Position numbers and translations under genes: made by a program
Assembly (NCBI RefSeq): GCF_012848175.1
Contig: NZ_CP051651.1
Span: forward strand, 3,720,001-3,784,000
Direction: 5' to 3'
DNA length: 64,000 nt
Origin: Xanthomonas campestris pv. badrii
GTDB lineage: Bacteria; Pseudomonadota; Gammaproteobacteria; Xanthomonadales; Xanthomonadaceae
Notes under the pieces: generated by a model
Told to the model about the DNA's origin: nothing
What the model saw: the letters and a program-made list of their open reading frames with translations, nothing else
The model's database searches: none
In this document: piece after piece, positions 25,483 to 34,507 of the stretch
Numbering within the stretch: the first letter of the stretch is position 1
Layout of the letters: every line of letters starts with the position of its first letter

Positions 25483-27282
25483 TCACTCATCGCCCATTGC
25501 GCGCTCGCCCATCAACTCGCGCTCGCGCTTTTCCAGTTCCTCGGCATAGCGCTTGCGCACGAATCCTTCGGACAGCACGCCCAGTACCTTGCGCTCGCTG
25601 TCGATCACCGCCAGCTCATCGGCCTGGGTGGCATCGAACACCTTCATGATCGCCACGATGTCGGTCTGCGCCAGCAGCGCCGCATCGCGATGCCGGGCGT
25701 AGTCGCTGACCGGCGCGTCCAGCTGCACGTTGTCGGCATACAGCACTGCCAGCGGCACCACGCCGGCGTACTGGCCGTTGGCATCCTCCAGCACCACGCG
25801 CTGGGTCGACCCCAGCGGGAAACGGCGCCGGAACTCGGCAACGCTGATGTCGTGCGCGGTGTGGTTGGCATCCTTGCGCATCATCTTGCCGGCCGACAGA
25901 TTGCGCACCCAGCCCACATCGCGGGCGCTGCGGATGTTTTCGCCGCGCAGATGCAGCCGCCAGGTGGAGAACGAATACCCAAACACCTGGCGTACCACGG
26001 TGTTGGCCACCAATACCGCCGCCATCACCGCGCTGGCCAGCACGAAGTCGTGGGTGCCCTCCAGGATCAGCATCGCCATGGTCATCGGCGCCCCGACGAT
26101 CGCCGCCGCCAGCGCCGCCATGCCCACCAGCGATGCGCTGGTGGCATCCACTACCGCAGCGCCCATTAGCAGGTTGAGGCTCACCGCGAACAGGCTGCCG
26201 ACCAACGAGCCCATGAACAAGGATGCGAAGAACAACCCGCCGCGGAACCCGAACCCCAGCGAGATGCCCGACGCAATGCACTTGAGTACCAACAGCGTGG
26301 CCAGCACCTGCAGGCTACTGCTGCTGGTCAGATCCAGGTGCAGCGCGCCGTGGCCCGAGGACAGCACCTGTGGCGAATACAGCGCCAGCGGAATCAGCAA
26401 CAGGCCGCCGATGACCGGCCGCCCCCAGACCGGCAAGTTGATCCGTCCTACGCCGCGCTCGATCCCGGCCACCAGGCGCATCACTGCGATGCCGATCAAC
26501 GCGCACACCAGACCGAGCGCGATATAGATCGCGTAGTCGCGCGGCTGCAACTGGTACGCCACCGCCGCCGGTAGCGAGTACGGCGCTGCGCCCAGCGCAT
26601 TGGCCATGAACGCGCCGGCCAATGCCGCCGCCGCCACCGGTGCCAGCGCCGACGGCGTGTAGGCGCCGATCACGATCTCGAACGCATAGAACGCTCCGGC
26701 CAGCGGCGCGCCAAAGGCAGCGGCGATCGCGCCCGCCGCACCGGCTCCCACCAGCGTGCGCATGTCGGCGCGGCGCACCCGCAAGATCCGGCCCAGCTGC
26801 GAGCCTGCACCGGACCCCATCTGCGTGTACGTCGCCTCCAGCCCCACCGAGGCGCCGAAACCGTTGGACAGCAAGGTCTGCACCGCAACGATCAGGTTGT
26901 CGCGCATCGACATGCGCCCACCGTGCAATGCGTTGGCCTCCACCGCATCCACCAGCGGCCGTTTGCGCCGCCGCGCCAGCATCGTCACCACGCCCACCAG
27001 CAAGCCGCCCAGCGGCAGGACCAGCAGCTGCGTGGGCGTGATCGTGCTGGCCGTACTGAGCCGCGCGTCCGGACCAAGCCCATACAACCAGGCCTGCATG
27101 CCGTGCGCGATACCGGACTGCGCCACCATCAACGCCGCGGCGATCAACCCCACCACCGCCGCCAGGCCGATGAACCACAGGTCGTTGGCGCGGAGCTGCC
27201 GGCGCAGCCAGTCCAGCGGTCGGCGCGCCAGCGCGCTGGGCGGATGCGGTGTCTGCGTGGGGGCGTGGGAATGTGGCTGCAT
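25483..27282 (-). CDS. ClC-family chloride channel/antiporter with CBS domains
   Basis: A 599-aa membrane protein of the ClC fold followed by two C-terminal CBS domains (from about residue 450). The helix-N region GFRGGLFFASLFMGS and the GAGAAGAIAAAFGAPLAGAF segment are typical. Two selectivity regions are unusual: where ClcA has GSGIP this protein has no equivalent Ser loop (RPLVDAVEANAL), and GREGP is replaced by GLEATYTQ, which keeps the gating Glu. The anion and coupling mode are therefore uncertain. No strong ribosome site is visible before ATG 27282. Confidence 0.87.
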   Translation of the reverse strand: MQPHSHAPTQTPHPPSALARRPLDWLRRQLRANDLWFIGLAAVVGLIAAALMVAQSGIAHGMQAWLYGLGPDARLSTASTITPTQLLVLPLGGLLVGVVTMLARRRKRPLVDAVEANALHGGRMSMRDNLIVAVQTLLSNGFGASVGLEATYTQMGSGAGSQLGRILRVRRADMRTLVGAGAAGAIAAAFGAPLAGAFYAFEIVIGAYTPSALAPVAAAALAGAFMANALGAAPYSLPAAVAYQLQPRDYAIYIALGLVCALIGIAVMRLVAGIERGVGRINLPVWGRPVIGGLLLIPLALYSPQVLSSGHGALHLDLTSSSSLQVLATLLVLKCIASGISLGFGFRGGLFFASLFMGSLVGSLFAVSLNLLMGAAVVDATSASLVGMAALAAAIVGAPMTMAMLILEGTHDFVLASAVMAAVLVANTVVRQVFGYSFSTWRLHLRGENIRSARDVGWVRNLSAGKMMRKDANHTAHDISVAEFRRRFPLGSTQRVVLEDANGQYAGVVPLAVLYADNVQLDAPVSDYARHRDAALLAQTDIVAIMKVFDATQADELAVIDSERKVLGVLSEGFVRKRYAEELEKRERELMGERAMGDE

Positions 27283-27674
27283 GACAGGAGTGATCGCCGG
27301 ATCAGCGCATCGGCCACGCCGACGCCAGCTGCGGCGTTAGTGTGCACCCGCGTCGCTGACCCCAGGCAAGCTGCGTGCGATGCATCCGTGTACCGCCTGC
27401 TGCGCCAGTGACCGCCGTTACGGCAAGGCTCTTTGCCAGAGTGGTCATGGCCTCGCTGGTTCGCCAGGCTGTCGCCCGCCGGCCGGAGCGGTGCGACACA
27501 CGACACGAAGCGCGGATGTTCAACCGGCTGCTGGCACTGTTGGTGATCGAAGGCGCCCTGCTGCTCGGCTGTAAGCGGATCTATTCCGGCTGGGGTCTAC
27601 CGTTGTTCAAGCGGCGCATTCCCATCCGCCGTGCGCGTGCTGCACCACCTCCCCAGCCGCTTATCGCGCACACC
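27283..27674. other. Gene-free stretch
   Basis: About 390 bases between two leftward genes. A frame from ATG 27516 (MFNRLLALLVIEGALLLG) looks like a possible signal sequence but continues into the LysR gene antisense, so I do not call it. Confidence 0.4.
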
Positions 27675-28583
27675 TCACATCGCCACATTGAGTTGCGGAA
27701 TCTTGGCGAATTCTTCGGCGATAAAATCCATGAACGCGATCGCGCGCCTGGGCACCAGCCGATTGGCCGCGTACACGATCTGCATCGGCGCCGGCGGTGG
27801 AGCGAAGTCGTCCAGCACGGTCAGCAGGTCGCCCGAGGCCAGGCCGTCCTGGTACAGCCAGGTAGGCCCCTGACCGATACCGAGTCCGGCGGTCACCGCC
27901 GCGCGTGTGGCCTCGGGCGAGTTCACCCTGAACCGACCAGACACCGGCACATCGGTGTCCTTGAAACGCCAACTCGCCCCGGTGGCGAGCAAGGTATACA
28001 ACACGCAATCGTGATGGCGTAGATCCTCTGGCACGCTCGGCACCCCGCGCTTGTCCAGGTAGGCACGGCTGGCCACCATCACCCGTTTGAACGCACCGAT
28101 GCGCCGTGCGCGTAAGGCACTGTTATCCAGGTGACCGATACGGATCGCAAGCTCCGCACCTTCGTCGAGCAGATTGACGTAGCGGTCACTGATCTGCAGA
28201 TCCAGTTCCAGTGACGGATACCGCTGCAGAAAGGTCGGCACCAGTGGCAACACGTAGGTGTGCGACAGCGCCGTGGGGCACGCGACCCGCAACAGTCCGG
28301 ACGGCTGCACATCATCACGCAGCGCCATCTCCGATTCGGCCACCGCATCCAGGATGCGGCGCACCTCGGCGTAATAGCGCTCACCCTCCGGCGTCAGCAC
28401 CAGCTTGCGGGTGGAGCGATTGAGCAGCCGGGTCTGCAGATGCTCTTCCAGCGTCGCCACGTGGCGGCTGACATTGGGCTGCCCCAGGCCCAGGTCGCGG
28501 CCGGCGGCAGAAAAGCTGCCTGTCTCCACGGCGCGGGCAAAGCAAGTCATCAACAGAAACCGATCCATGCGCTCTCGATTCAT
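27675..28583 (-). CDS. LysR-family transcriptional regulator
   Basis: A 302-aa intact regulator. The winged helix-turn-helix is in residues 6-65 (FARAVETGSFSAAGRDLGLG, QPNVSRHVATLEEHL, LLNRSTRKLVLTPEGERYY), followed by a full substrate-binding domain. It is divergent from the SDR-isochorismatase-ABM operon at 28705, with a dyad at 28592-28608 in the gap, so it very probably controls that operon and itself. An alternative start is Met6. Confidence 0.93.
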   Translation of the reverse strand: MNRERMDRFLLMTCFARAVETGSFSAAGRDLGLGQPNVSRHVATLEEHLQTRLLNRSTRKLVLTPEGERYYAEVRRILDAVAESEMALRDDVQPSGLLRVACPTALSHTYVLPLVPTFLQRYPSLELDLQISDRYVNLLDEGAELAIRIGHLDNSALRARRIGAFKRVMVASRAYLDKRGVPSVPEDLRHHDCVLYTLLATGASWRFKDTDVPVSGRFRVNSPEATRAAVTAGLGIGQGPTWLYQDGLASGDLLTVLDDFAPPPAPMQIVYAANRLVPRRAIAFMDFIAEEFAKIPQLNVAM

Positions 28584-28591
28584 GCGGCTGG

Positions 28592-28608
28592 TGCATGAAG
28601 GTTATGCA
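28592..28608. promoter_or_regulatory. Candidate LysR-type operator
   Basis: TGCAT-N7-ATGCA, a perfect five-bp dyad containing the T-N11-A LysR motif, lies nine bases upstream of the regulator start and about 97 bases upstream of the divergent SDR start. Confidence 0.6.
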
Positions 28609-28704
28609 GCTGCGACCGCTTCTGGCAAGCAATACATGACGCGATGATGGCTCCACCAGCTGGCCCACCAACGTGGAAGGCCAGCCCCTCAAACAGGAGC
28701 ACGC

Positions 28705-29457
28705 ATGAACCGTCTCGCAGGCAAACGCACCCTCATCACCGGCGGCACCAGTGGCATCGGGCTGGAAACGGCCAAGCAGTTCCTCGCCGAAGGCGCACGC
28801 GTCATCGTCACCGGCGTGAACCCCGACTCCATCGCCAAGGCCAAGGACATCCTCGGTTCCGAAGTCCCCGTGCTGCGCGCCGATTCGGCCAGCGTCGCCG
28901 CCCAGCAGGAACTGGCCCGCGCGGTCGCCGACCACTACGGCCAGCTGGACGTGGCCTTCCTCAATGCCGGCGTCTCGGTCTGGATTCCGATCGAGAACTG
29001 GACCGAGCAGGCCTTCGACGCATCCTTCGCCACCAACGTCAAGGGACCGTACTTCCTGCTGCAGTCGCTGCTGCCAGTGCTGGCCAACCCGGCGTCGGTG
29101 GTGCTCAATACGTCCATCAGCGCCCACATCGGTGCGGCCAGCTCCTCGGTGTACAGCGCCACCAAGGCCGCCTTGTTGAACATGAGCAAGACCTTGTCGA
29201 GCGAGCTGCTTGACCGCGGCATCCGCATCAACGCGGTCAGCCCTGGCCCGGTGGAAACCCCGTTGTACGACAAGGCCGGCATTCCCGATGCCTATCGCGC
29301 ACAGGTCAACGAGCAGATCATCGCCGGCATTCCGATGGGTCGCTTCGGCACCGCGGAAGAAATCGCCAAGGCCGTGCTGTACCTGGCCTCGGACGAGTCC
29401 CGCTGGACGGTGGGCTCGGAAATCGTGGTCGATGGCGGCCGCCTGCTGAACCGATGA
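28705..29457 (+). CDS. SDR family oxidoreductase
   Basis: A 250-aa short-chain dehydrogenase: TGGTSGIG coenzyme loop, LNAGVS, catalytic YSATKAAL and the PGPVETPLY loop. CAGGAG precedes the ATG. First gene of a probable three-gene operon with a cysteine hydrolase and an ABM-domain protein, downstream of a divergent LysR gene. This set resembles inducible detoxification or redox loci of small quinone or carbonyl compounds; the substrate is unknown. Confidence 0.92.
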   Translation: MNRLAGKRTLITGGTSGIGLETAKQFLAEGARVIVTGVNPDSIAKAKDILGSEVPVLRADSASVAAQQELARAVADHYGQLDVAFLNAGVSVWIPIENWTEQAFDASFATNVKGPYFLLQSLLPVLANPASVVLNTSISAHIGAASSSVYSATKAALLNMSKTLSSELLDRGIRINAVSPGPVETPLYDKAGIPDAYRAQVNEQIIAGIPMGRFGTAEEIAKAVLYLASDESRWTVGSEIVVDGGRLLNR

Positions 29458-29566
29458 CCTCATCGCGCCGTCGACCATTGCGCCGGCAGCGCTCCATCCA
29501 CCTCAACCGATCACTCACCGGAGGTGTCCAACCCGACACCTCCCGGCATCTCCAAGAGAACCCGAA

Positions 29567-30181
29567 ATGACTACCACGTCCTCGCATGCTTCAACACCGA
29601 AGAGCGCCCTGATCCTGATCGAATATGTCAACGACTGGCTGGCACCCACGGGTGGAATCCACGGCCAATTCCAGGACCGCGAGCAGGTCGATCTTGCCAT
29701 CGCCAACTCGAAGACGATGCTGGCCGAAGCCCGCCGCCGTGGCATGGACGTCATCCATGCCTCGCTCAAGTTCGAGCCAAGCTTCAAGGTGCTTGGCGAA
29801 GGGAAATACGGTCTGCGCAAGATGATGCGCGATTACGGCTCGTTCCTCGGTGAGCAGGCCGATTTCTTCCCCGGCTTCGAGCCTCAGGACGGCGAATACG
29901 TCATCCGCGAACGTGCCGGCGGCAGCAGCGTCTTCGTCTCGACCACGCTCGACAGCTACCTGCGCAACAACCGCATCTTCGATATCTATCTTGCGGGCTT
30001 TGCGCTCAGGCAGTGCGTCGAGTCATCGATGCGCAACGCCCACGACCTGGGCTACAACACCAACGTGATCTATGACGCGTCGGCCGCGTTCACTCGCGAC
30101 CAGCAGACAGCGTTCTTGAACGAGATTGCGCCGTTCTACGCCAATGCCATCACCACTCAGGATTTCGTCAAGCAGGCTTGA
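29567..30181 (+). CDS. Isochorismatase-like cysteine hydrolase
   Basis: A 204-aa protein of the isochorismatase/nicotinamidase-like fold. The nucleophile Cys is in GFALRQCVESSMRNAHDLGY and the final strand reads VIYDASAAF. The first catalytic position, normally Asp in an IIDMQ-type strand, reads ALILIEYVNDW with Glu aligned instead, and the Lys helix is also divergent. So the fold is clear but catalysis may differ. It lies 109 bases after the SDR gene. Confidence 0.85.
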   Translation: MTTTSSHASTPKSALILIEYVNDWLAPTGGIHGQFQDREQVDLAIANSKTMLAEARRRGMDVIHASLKFEPSFKVLGEGKYGLRKMMRDYGSFLGEQADFFPGFEPQDGEYVIRERAGGSSVFVSTTLDSYLRNNRIFDIYLAGFALRQCVESSMRNAHDLGYNTNVIYDASAAFTRDQQTAFLNEIAPFYANAITTQDFVKQA

Positions 30182-30208
30182 CCTGCATCCTGCACCGGAG
30201 AAGACCCG

Positions 30209-30508
30209 ATGATCGGCATGATCGTGACACTGGCGATCAAACCGGATAGCGGCGAGGCATTCGAGCGCGCTTTCGGCGCGCAGGCCGCAGCCGTCCGTGC
30301 CAACGAGCCGGGAAACCATCTGTACGAACTGCTCAGGTCGCGCACGCGACCTGACAGTTACCTGCTGCTTGAGATCTACGAAGACCAGGCCGCACTTGCA
30401 TCCCACCGCAACGCCTCGCACATGACGCACCATCGCCCGCTGACAGCCCCCTTCATTGCGGCCGAGCCAACCATCGAGGCCTTCGATGTCATCAGACATC
30501 CTGTCTGA
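30209..30508 (+). CDS. ABM-domain (quinol monooxygenase-like) protein
   Basis: A 99-aa single-domain protein of the antibiotic biosynthesis monooxygenase fold (GMIVTLAIKPDSGEAFERAF, then NHLYELLRSRTRPDSYLLLE and IYEDQAALASHRNASHM). Such proteins oxidise quinols or act as small detoxifying enzymes, usually as dimers without cofactor. GGAGA precedes the ATG, 27 bases after the hydrolase stop; same operon. Confidence 0.88.
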   Translation: MIGMIVTLAIKPDSGEAFERAFGAQAAAVRANEPGNHLYELLRSRTRPDSYLLLEIYEDQAALASHRNASHMTHHRPLTAPFIAAEPTIEAFDVIRHPV

Positions 30509-30540
30509 CCTCAGCGCGATGCGGCCCGCCATTCCAGTAA

Positions 30541-30681
30541 GAGCGGCTAACAAAACTACTGCGCAGCCGTCAGGCGGGCGCGGTCGGTGCTCGGAATCGG
30601 CATGTACCACGCGTACACTCCGGTTCCTGCGCGCCGCCTACACCCACCTGACGACTGCTCGCTACGTTCTGTTAGCCGCTC
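30541..30681. repeat. 141-bp inverted-repeat (hairpin) element
   Basis: Perfect 12-bp terminal inverted repeats (GAGCGGCTAACA and TGTTAGCCGCTC) bound a sequence that can fold along its whole length: GCAGCCGTCAGG pairs with the CCTGACGACTGC side, and GGAATCGG with CCGGTTCC near a GTAC-containing tip. A diverged copy lies at 121-276. No transposase is present, so it is a MITE- or REP-like dispersed element. Confidence 0.75.
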
Positions 30682-30708
30682 CAAGTCGTTGATCCCCTCG
30701 AGGTTCCC

Positions 30709-31602
30709 ATGAACGAGACTCCGGATGACCGTACGGGGTTGCTCTACGCTATTGCGGCCAATGTCCTGTGGGGCGTACTGCCGCTATACCTCGCCCTGCT
30801 CAAGGGCGTGGATGCGCTGCAAGTTCTCTCGCATCGTGTTGTCTGGTCGTTGCTGGTGTTCGGTGCGCTTCTTGCGGCGTGGGGTCGGCTACGGCCACTC
30901 ATCGCCGCGGCGCGTGGCCGAATTCTCGGCCTGCTGACGTTGAGCGCAGCGCTGATCGCGTTCAACTGGTTCGTGTTTATATGGTCGGCTGCTAACGGTC
31001 ACCTGGTCGAGGTGAGCCTTGGCTACTTCATGATTCCGCTCGTCAATGTCGCGCTCGGCACCTTGCTGTTGAAGGAACGGCTGAGCCTCCCGCAGTCGGT
31101 GGCGATCGGCGTTGCGAGTGCAGGCGTTGCGATCCTTGCCATTAGCGGAGGTGGCCAACTGTGGATTTCGCTGACATTGGCATTGAGCTTCGGCTTCTAT
31201 GGGCTGATACGCAAGATGACCGCGATCGATGCGCTTGGCGGGCTGATGGTGGAGACGGGACTTCTCGCCCCGCTCGCGATTGGCTTTCTTTTTTCCACCG
31301 GCATCACCGGCGACGGTGAATTCGGACGCAGTGGCCTCATCGATGCGCTGTTGATTCTCGCAGGACCAATTACCGCCTTGCCGTTACTCCTCTTCGCGGC
31401 GAGCGCAAAGCGGCTGCGCTACACGACGCTGGGGCTGCTTCAGTTCATCGCCCCCACGTTGCTTCTGCTGGAGGCAATCTTTGTCTACCGAGAACCCATC
31501 CGCCCCATCCAGCTCGCCACGTTCAGCCTGATCTGGATCGGCTGTGCGATGTATGTGTGGAGCAGCATCCTCTCGGCACGAGGTCTGAACGCACACGCCT
31601 GA
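30709..31602 (+). CDS. rarD: RarD/EamA family transporter
   Basis: A 297-aa ten-helix permease. The N-terminus (GLLYAIAANVLWGVLPLYLA, then DALQVLSHRVVWSLL) and FNWFVFIWSAANGHLVEVSL followed by GYFMIPLVNV are characteristic of RarD in the drug/metabolite transporter superfamily. Substrate is unknown. GAGG precedes the ATG, just after the hairpin repeat. Confidence 0.93.
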   Translation: MNETPDDRTGLLYAIAANVLWGVLPLYLALLKGVDALQVLSHRVVWSLLVFGALLAAWGRLRPLIAAARGRILGLLTLSAALIAFNWFVFIWSAANGHLVEVSLGYFMIPLVNVALGTLLLKERLSLPQSVAIGVASAGVAILAISGGGQLWISLTLALSFGFYGLIRKMTAIDALGGLMVETGLLAPLAIGFLFSTGITGDGEFGRSGLIDALLILAGPITALPLLLFAASAKRLRYTTLGLLQFIAPTLLLLEAIFVYREPIRPIQLATFSLIWIGCAMYVWSSILSARGLNAHA

Positions 31603-31803
31603 GCAAACGCTGAGTACGCCTGTGCATGTCGGCAACATGCGCAGGATCAGATCGAAGGCACGATCGGCGACACCGCCGAGCAGCTCAGACGCCAGGCGTG
31701 CGGCACGTTTGAACGCCCCCACGTCCTGAGGCGTTCCTTACGGATGGACCAGCGGGTGCTGTGGAGCGCGCTGCTCTCCTAGACCCGGCTGGGGAGCGCT
31801 ACG

Positions 31804-31986
31804 CTATTTGGACGCCTTGCGCTTGCCGCGATGGGCAGCGAGGAACAGTCCGACAGCCGACCGGCAACAGGATTGGATCTCCTTGCTGTCCTGGGCTTTG
31901 GACGCATCGAAACGCGCGACGATCAACAGGTCAGACCCCTTGAAAAGCGCGGCAAACAAGCGTGCGGACGTGAGAGGGTCGGGCAC
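31804..31986 (-). pseudogene. C-terminal fragment of a TetR-like regulator
   Basis: 60 codons resembling the end of a TetR/AcrR ligand domain (DPLTSARLFAALFKGSDLLI, then CRSAVGLFLAAHRG). The DNA-binding domain is absent: the sequence upstream on this strand belongs to another gene remnant. Part of the gene graveyard at 31.8-33.4 kb. The family call is from pattern only. Confidence 0.45.
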
Positions 31987-32252
31987 GTCGGTCTTTGTCG
32001 ATGGTCACGCCATTGCACCCGATCTACGCGCCGATCTGGCAAGCCGCAACATGCCCGTGATCGATGGCCGCATCACCGGAATTGCCCGCCAAGGGAACCA
32101 CGCTGCCACCATCAGCACCGATGCCGGCTCCGACGTTGCGGTCGACATCCTGTTTGCGCATCCACGCACCACGCCATCGGCAAGCCTGCATGAAGCGCTG
32201 GGCCTGGCCACCATCAACACGCCAACCGGCATCGCCCTCGAGGTCGACGCGC
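31985..32252 (+). pseudogene. Internal fragment of thioredoxin-reductase-like FAD oxidoreductase
   Basis: The frame reads APDLRADLASRNMPVIDGRI, then DVAVDILFAHPRTTPSASLH and EALGLATINTPTGIALEVDA, which matches the C-terminal half of NAD(P)/FAD-dependent oxidoreductases of the TrxB-like type. Both ends are missing: no FAD-binding GxGxxG precedes it and the sequence passes directly into an antisense antitoxin fragment. Confidence 0.65.
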
Positions 32253-32254
32253 AC

Positions 32255-32515
32255 TCAGCCCTGCGCGAGGTGGGTAAGCCCCTTGCCCAACTTGGCGTTG
32301 GGCTGGAAGGGTGCGTCCAAGGCCTTCAGGAATCGCCCAGGCTCCACCGTCGACGATGTCACCGTCAACTCGGCAGCCATGACGCTCTCGGCCTCGCGCA
32401 TGACCGCATCACGCACAAAGGCCGAAAGCGGCACGCCACGCAAACCGCTGGCATCAGACAGTAGGCGGCATGGATGTCTGCGTTGAGTTGCGAAGCAGGT
32501 ATTGCTTCGTAATGC
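32255..32515 (-). pseudogene. DUF1778 antitoxin, frameshifted
   Basis: The main frame reads RGVPLSAFVRDAVMREAESV, MAAELTVTSSTVE and GRFLKALDAPFQPNAKL, a DUF1778 (GNAT-toxin partner) antitoxin. Its ribbon part (SQLNADIHAA) is in a different frame, joined near 32455-32465 where the sequence can be read LSDASGLRGV. There is no acetyltransferase toxin gene next to it, so the pair is broken. Confidence 0.65.
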
Positions 32516-32534
32516 AGCCCCCTGTCTGACTGAA

Positions 32535-33400
32535 GGGTCAGTGGCGATGCACTTCCCATCATCCTGCTATCGCACGGCCACGGACCCTCGCTCTATCTGC
32601 CGTCCAAGGACGGCTACGCGCCGCTTGCGGGCTTCTACGCAGAGCAGGGTTTCGTCGTGATCCAGCCAACGCATGCCAACTCCAAAGTTGCCGGGCTGCC
32701 CGCAGGCACTCCGGGCGCACCGTTGTTCCTGCGATCGCGCGCTACTGATTTGTCACTGGTGCTGGACCAGCTGCCGGACATCCAGGCACAGGTGCCACAT
32801 CTGGCAGGTCGCCTGGACACGGGACGCATCGCGGTCGTAGGACATTCGCTTGGTGGCATGACCGCGAGCATGCTGCTTGGCGCAAGGATCCCCGACATCA
32901 CTTCCCCGGCAAACACATCTCTCGATTTCTTCGAGCCTCGCCTGAAGGCAGGCGTCATCCTCGCCGGCCCCGGGCATGGCGATGGTCTCAGCGAGATGGC
33001 GGCACGCAACTACCCGGAGTTGCACCCTGACTTCACCTACATGAGGACACAGACCATGGTCGTGACGGGCGAACATGACGTTTCGCCCCATATGACTGTC
33101 CGAGGAGCCGATTGGCACGCCGATCCGTATCACCTGAGTCCAGGGGCCACGGCCCTGCTTACCTTGACCGGCGGGCGCCATGGACTGGGCGGGATCTCCG
33201 GCTTCGATGCGAAGGAAGCGGACGACGAGGATCCGGATCGGCTCGCAACTACACAGCGTATGACAGCGGCCTGGCTGCGCTCGGCGCTGTACGCGGGCGA
33301 CGATACATGGCGCGCTGCCGCCGATGCGCTTGGTTCGGATGCACCAACGCTGGGCACCATCCAAACGAAGCGATCCGGTCCAAGCCCCATCCATGGATAG
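32535..33400 (+). pseudogene. Alpha/beta hydrolase lacking its 5' end
   Basis: The coding frame is clearly conserved upstream of any start codon: it reads GDALPIILLSHGHGPSLYLP, then SKDGYAPLAGFYAEQGFVVI, before the first GTG at 32657, and a stop lies at about 32530. The nucleophile elbow VVGHSLGGMTAS and a C-terminal HGLGG with the catalytic His are intact, so only about the first 35-40 residues are missing. A product from GTG 32657 would lack the oxyanion strand. Confidence 0.7.
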
Positions 33401-33577
33401 ATCGATTGCTATCATCGGCCGTCGATCCTCGGCACGACGCGCCTGCGGCATTTTCTGCTGCCGCATCCTGCGCTCGTAGCGGCTGCCTGTTCGCTGGGCT
33501 GCGACCATCGACGCCAGCGCCAACCGCACTGGATCGGCCTCACACCCAGTGCAATTCCCGGAGCGGAACATTCAGAG

Positions 33578-34507
33578 ATGAGCGACCCGATTGCCGAGGT
33601 GGTGGGCCTCCTCCAGCCCAGCGCGCCTTTCACCAAGCAAGTGAGTGCTGCCGGAGCCTGGCGGGTACGTCGGTCAGAGGCCGGACGCCCCTTCTATTGC
33701 GTTGTGTTGGAAGGCGGTTGCAGGCTGGAGGTCGAGGGCCGTGCCCTGCTCGAGCTCCAGGCTGGCGATTTCGTGCTGATACCGTCTGCGCGGCGGTTTG
33801 CGATGTCCAGCCTGGAACCGGTAGCCGCTGACGACATCGATCCGGCCACCATCGTCATTCGCGATGGCAGGGTGCGATTAGGCCAACAGCACGGAATGCC
33901 CGATTGGGAGGCCCTGCTTGGCTACTGCGTCTTTGGATCGCCAGATGCAGCGCTGCTGACTTCCCTGCTTCCGCAACTGATCCATGTGCGTGGCGAGCAG
34001 CGATTGTTGACACTGGTGCAACTGCTGCGCGATGAATCGCGCGCTGATCGGCCCGCGCGCGAATTGATACTGAAACACCTTCTTGAAGTGATCCTGCTCG
34101 AAGCCTTCCGCGCTGACACCGGAACCGATGCACCTCCGGGCCTCCTGCGCGGCTTGGCCGACGACCGGCTGGCCGTGGCACTGCGCAGCATGCATCAACA
34201 CCCAGGGAAGGCGTGGACCGTTGCCCTGCTGGCCGACGTCGCCGCCCTTTCACGATCGGTGTTCTTCGAGCGGTTCAAGCGCGCATTGGGCGTTGCGCCG
34301 ATGCACTACTTGCTGGCCTGGCGTATCGCTCTGGCCAAGAAACTATTGCAGGAAACGGATATCGGCATCGCGCAGTTGGCCGAGCGCCTGGGCTATGGCT
34401 CTGCAACCGCGTTCAGTGTCGCTTTCTCCCGCCATACCGGGATGTCGCCGACGCAGTATGCACAACGAAAGGCGTCAATCCTGCCAGGCTTTAATTTCCC
34501 GGGGTAG
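33578..34507 (+). CDS. AraC-family regulator with Cupin_6 domain
   Basis: A 309-aa regulator. The N-terminal half is a cupin-type sensor (FYCVVLEGGCRLEVEGRALL, ELQAGDFVLIPSARRFAMSS) and the C-terminal 100 residues hold two helix-turn-helix units (VALLADVAALSRSVFFERFK and IGIAQLAERLGYGSATAFSV). Such regulators usually control an adjacent oxidoreductase or hydrolase; the 5'-truncated hydrolase just upstream is a likely former target. Confidence 0.9.
   Translation: MSDPIAEVVGLLQPSAPFTKQVSAAGAWRVRRSEAGRPFYCVVLEGGCRLEVEGRALLELQAGDFVLIPSARRFAMSSLEPVAADDIDPATIVIRDGRVRLGQQHGMPDWEALLGYCVFGSPDAALLTSLLPQLIHVRGEQRLLTLVQLLRDESRADRPARELILKHLLEVILLEAFRADTGTDAPPGLLRGLADDRLAVALRSMHQHPGKAWTVALLADVAALSRSVFFERFKRALGVAPMHYLLAWRIALAKKLLQETDIGIAQLAERLGYGSATAFSVAFSRHTGMSPTQYAQRKASILPGFNFPG

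Noticed and set aside
31622..31722. Minus-strand piece reading GAFKRAARLASELLGG
   Set aside because: Too short and unrecognisable to be called a gene fragment, though it could belong to the graveyard.
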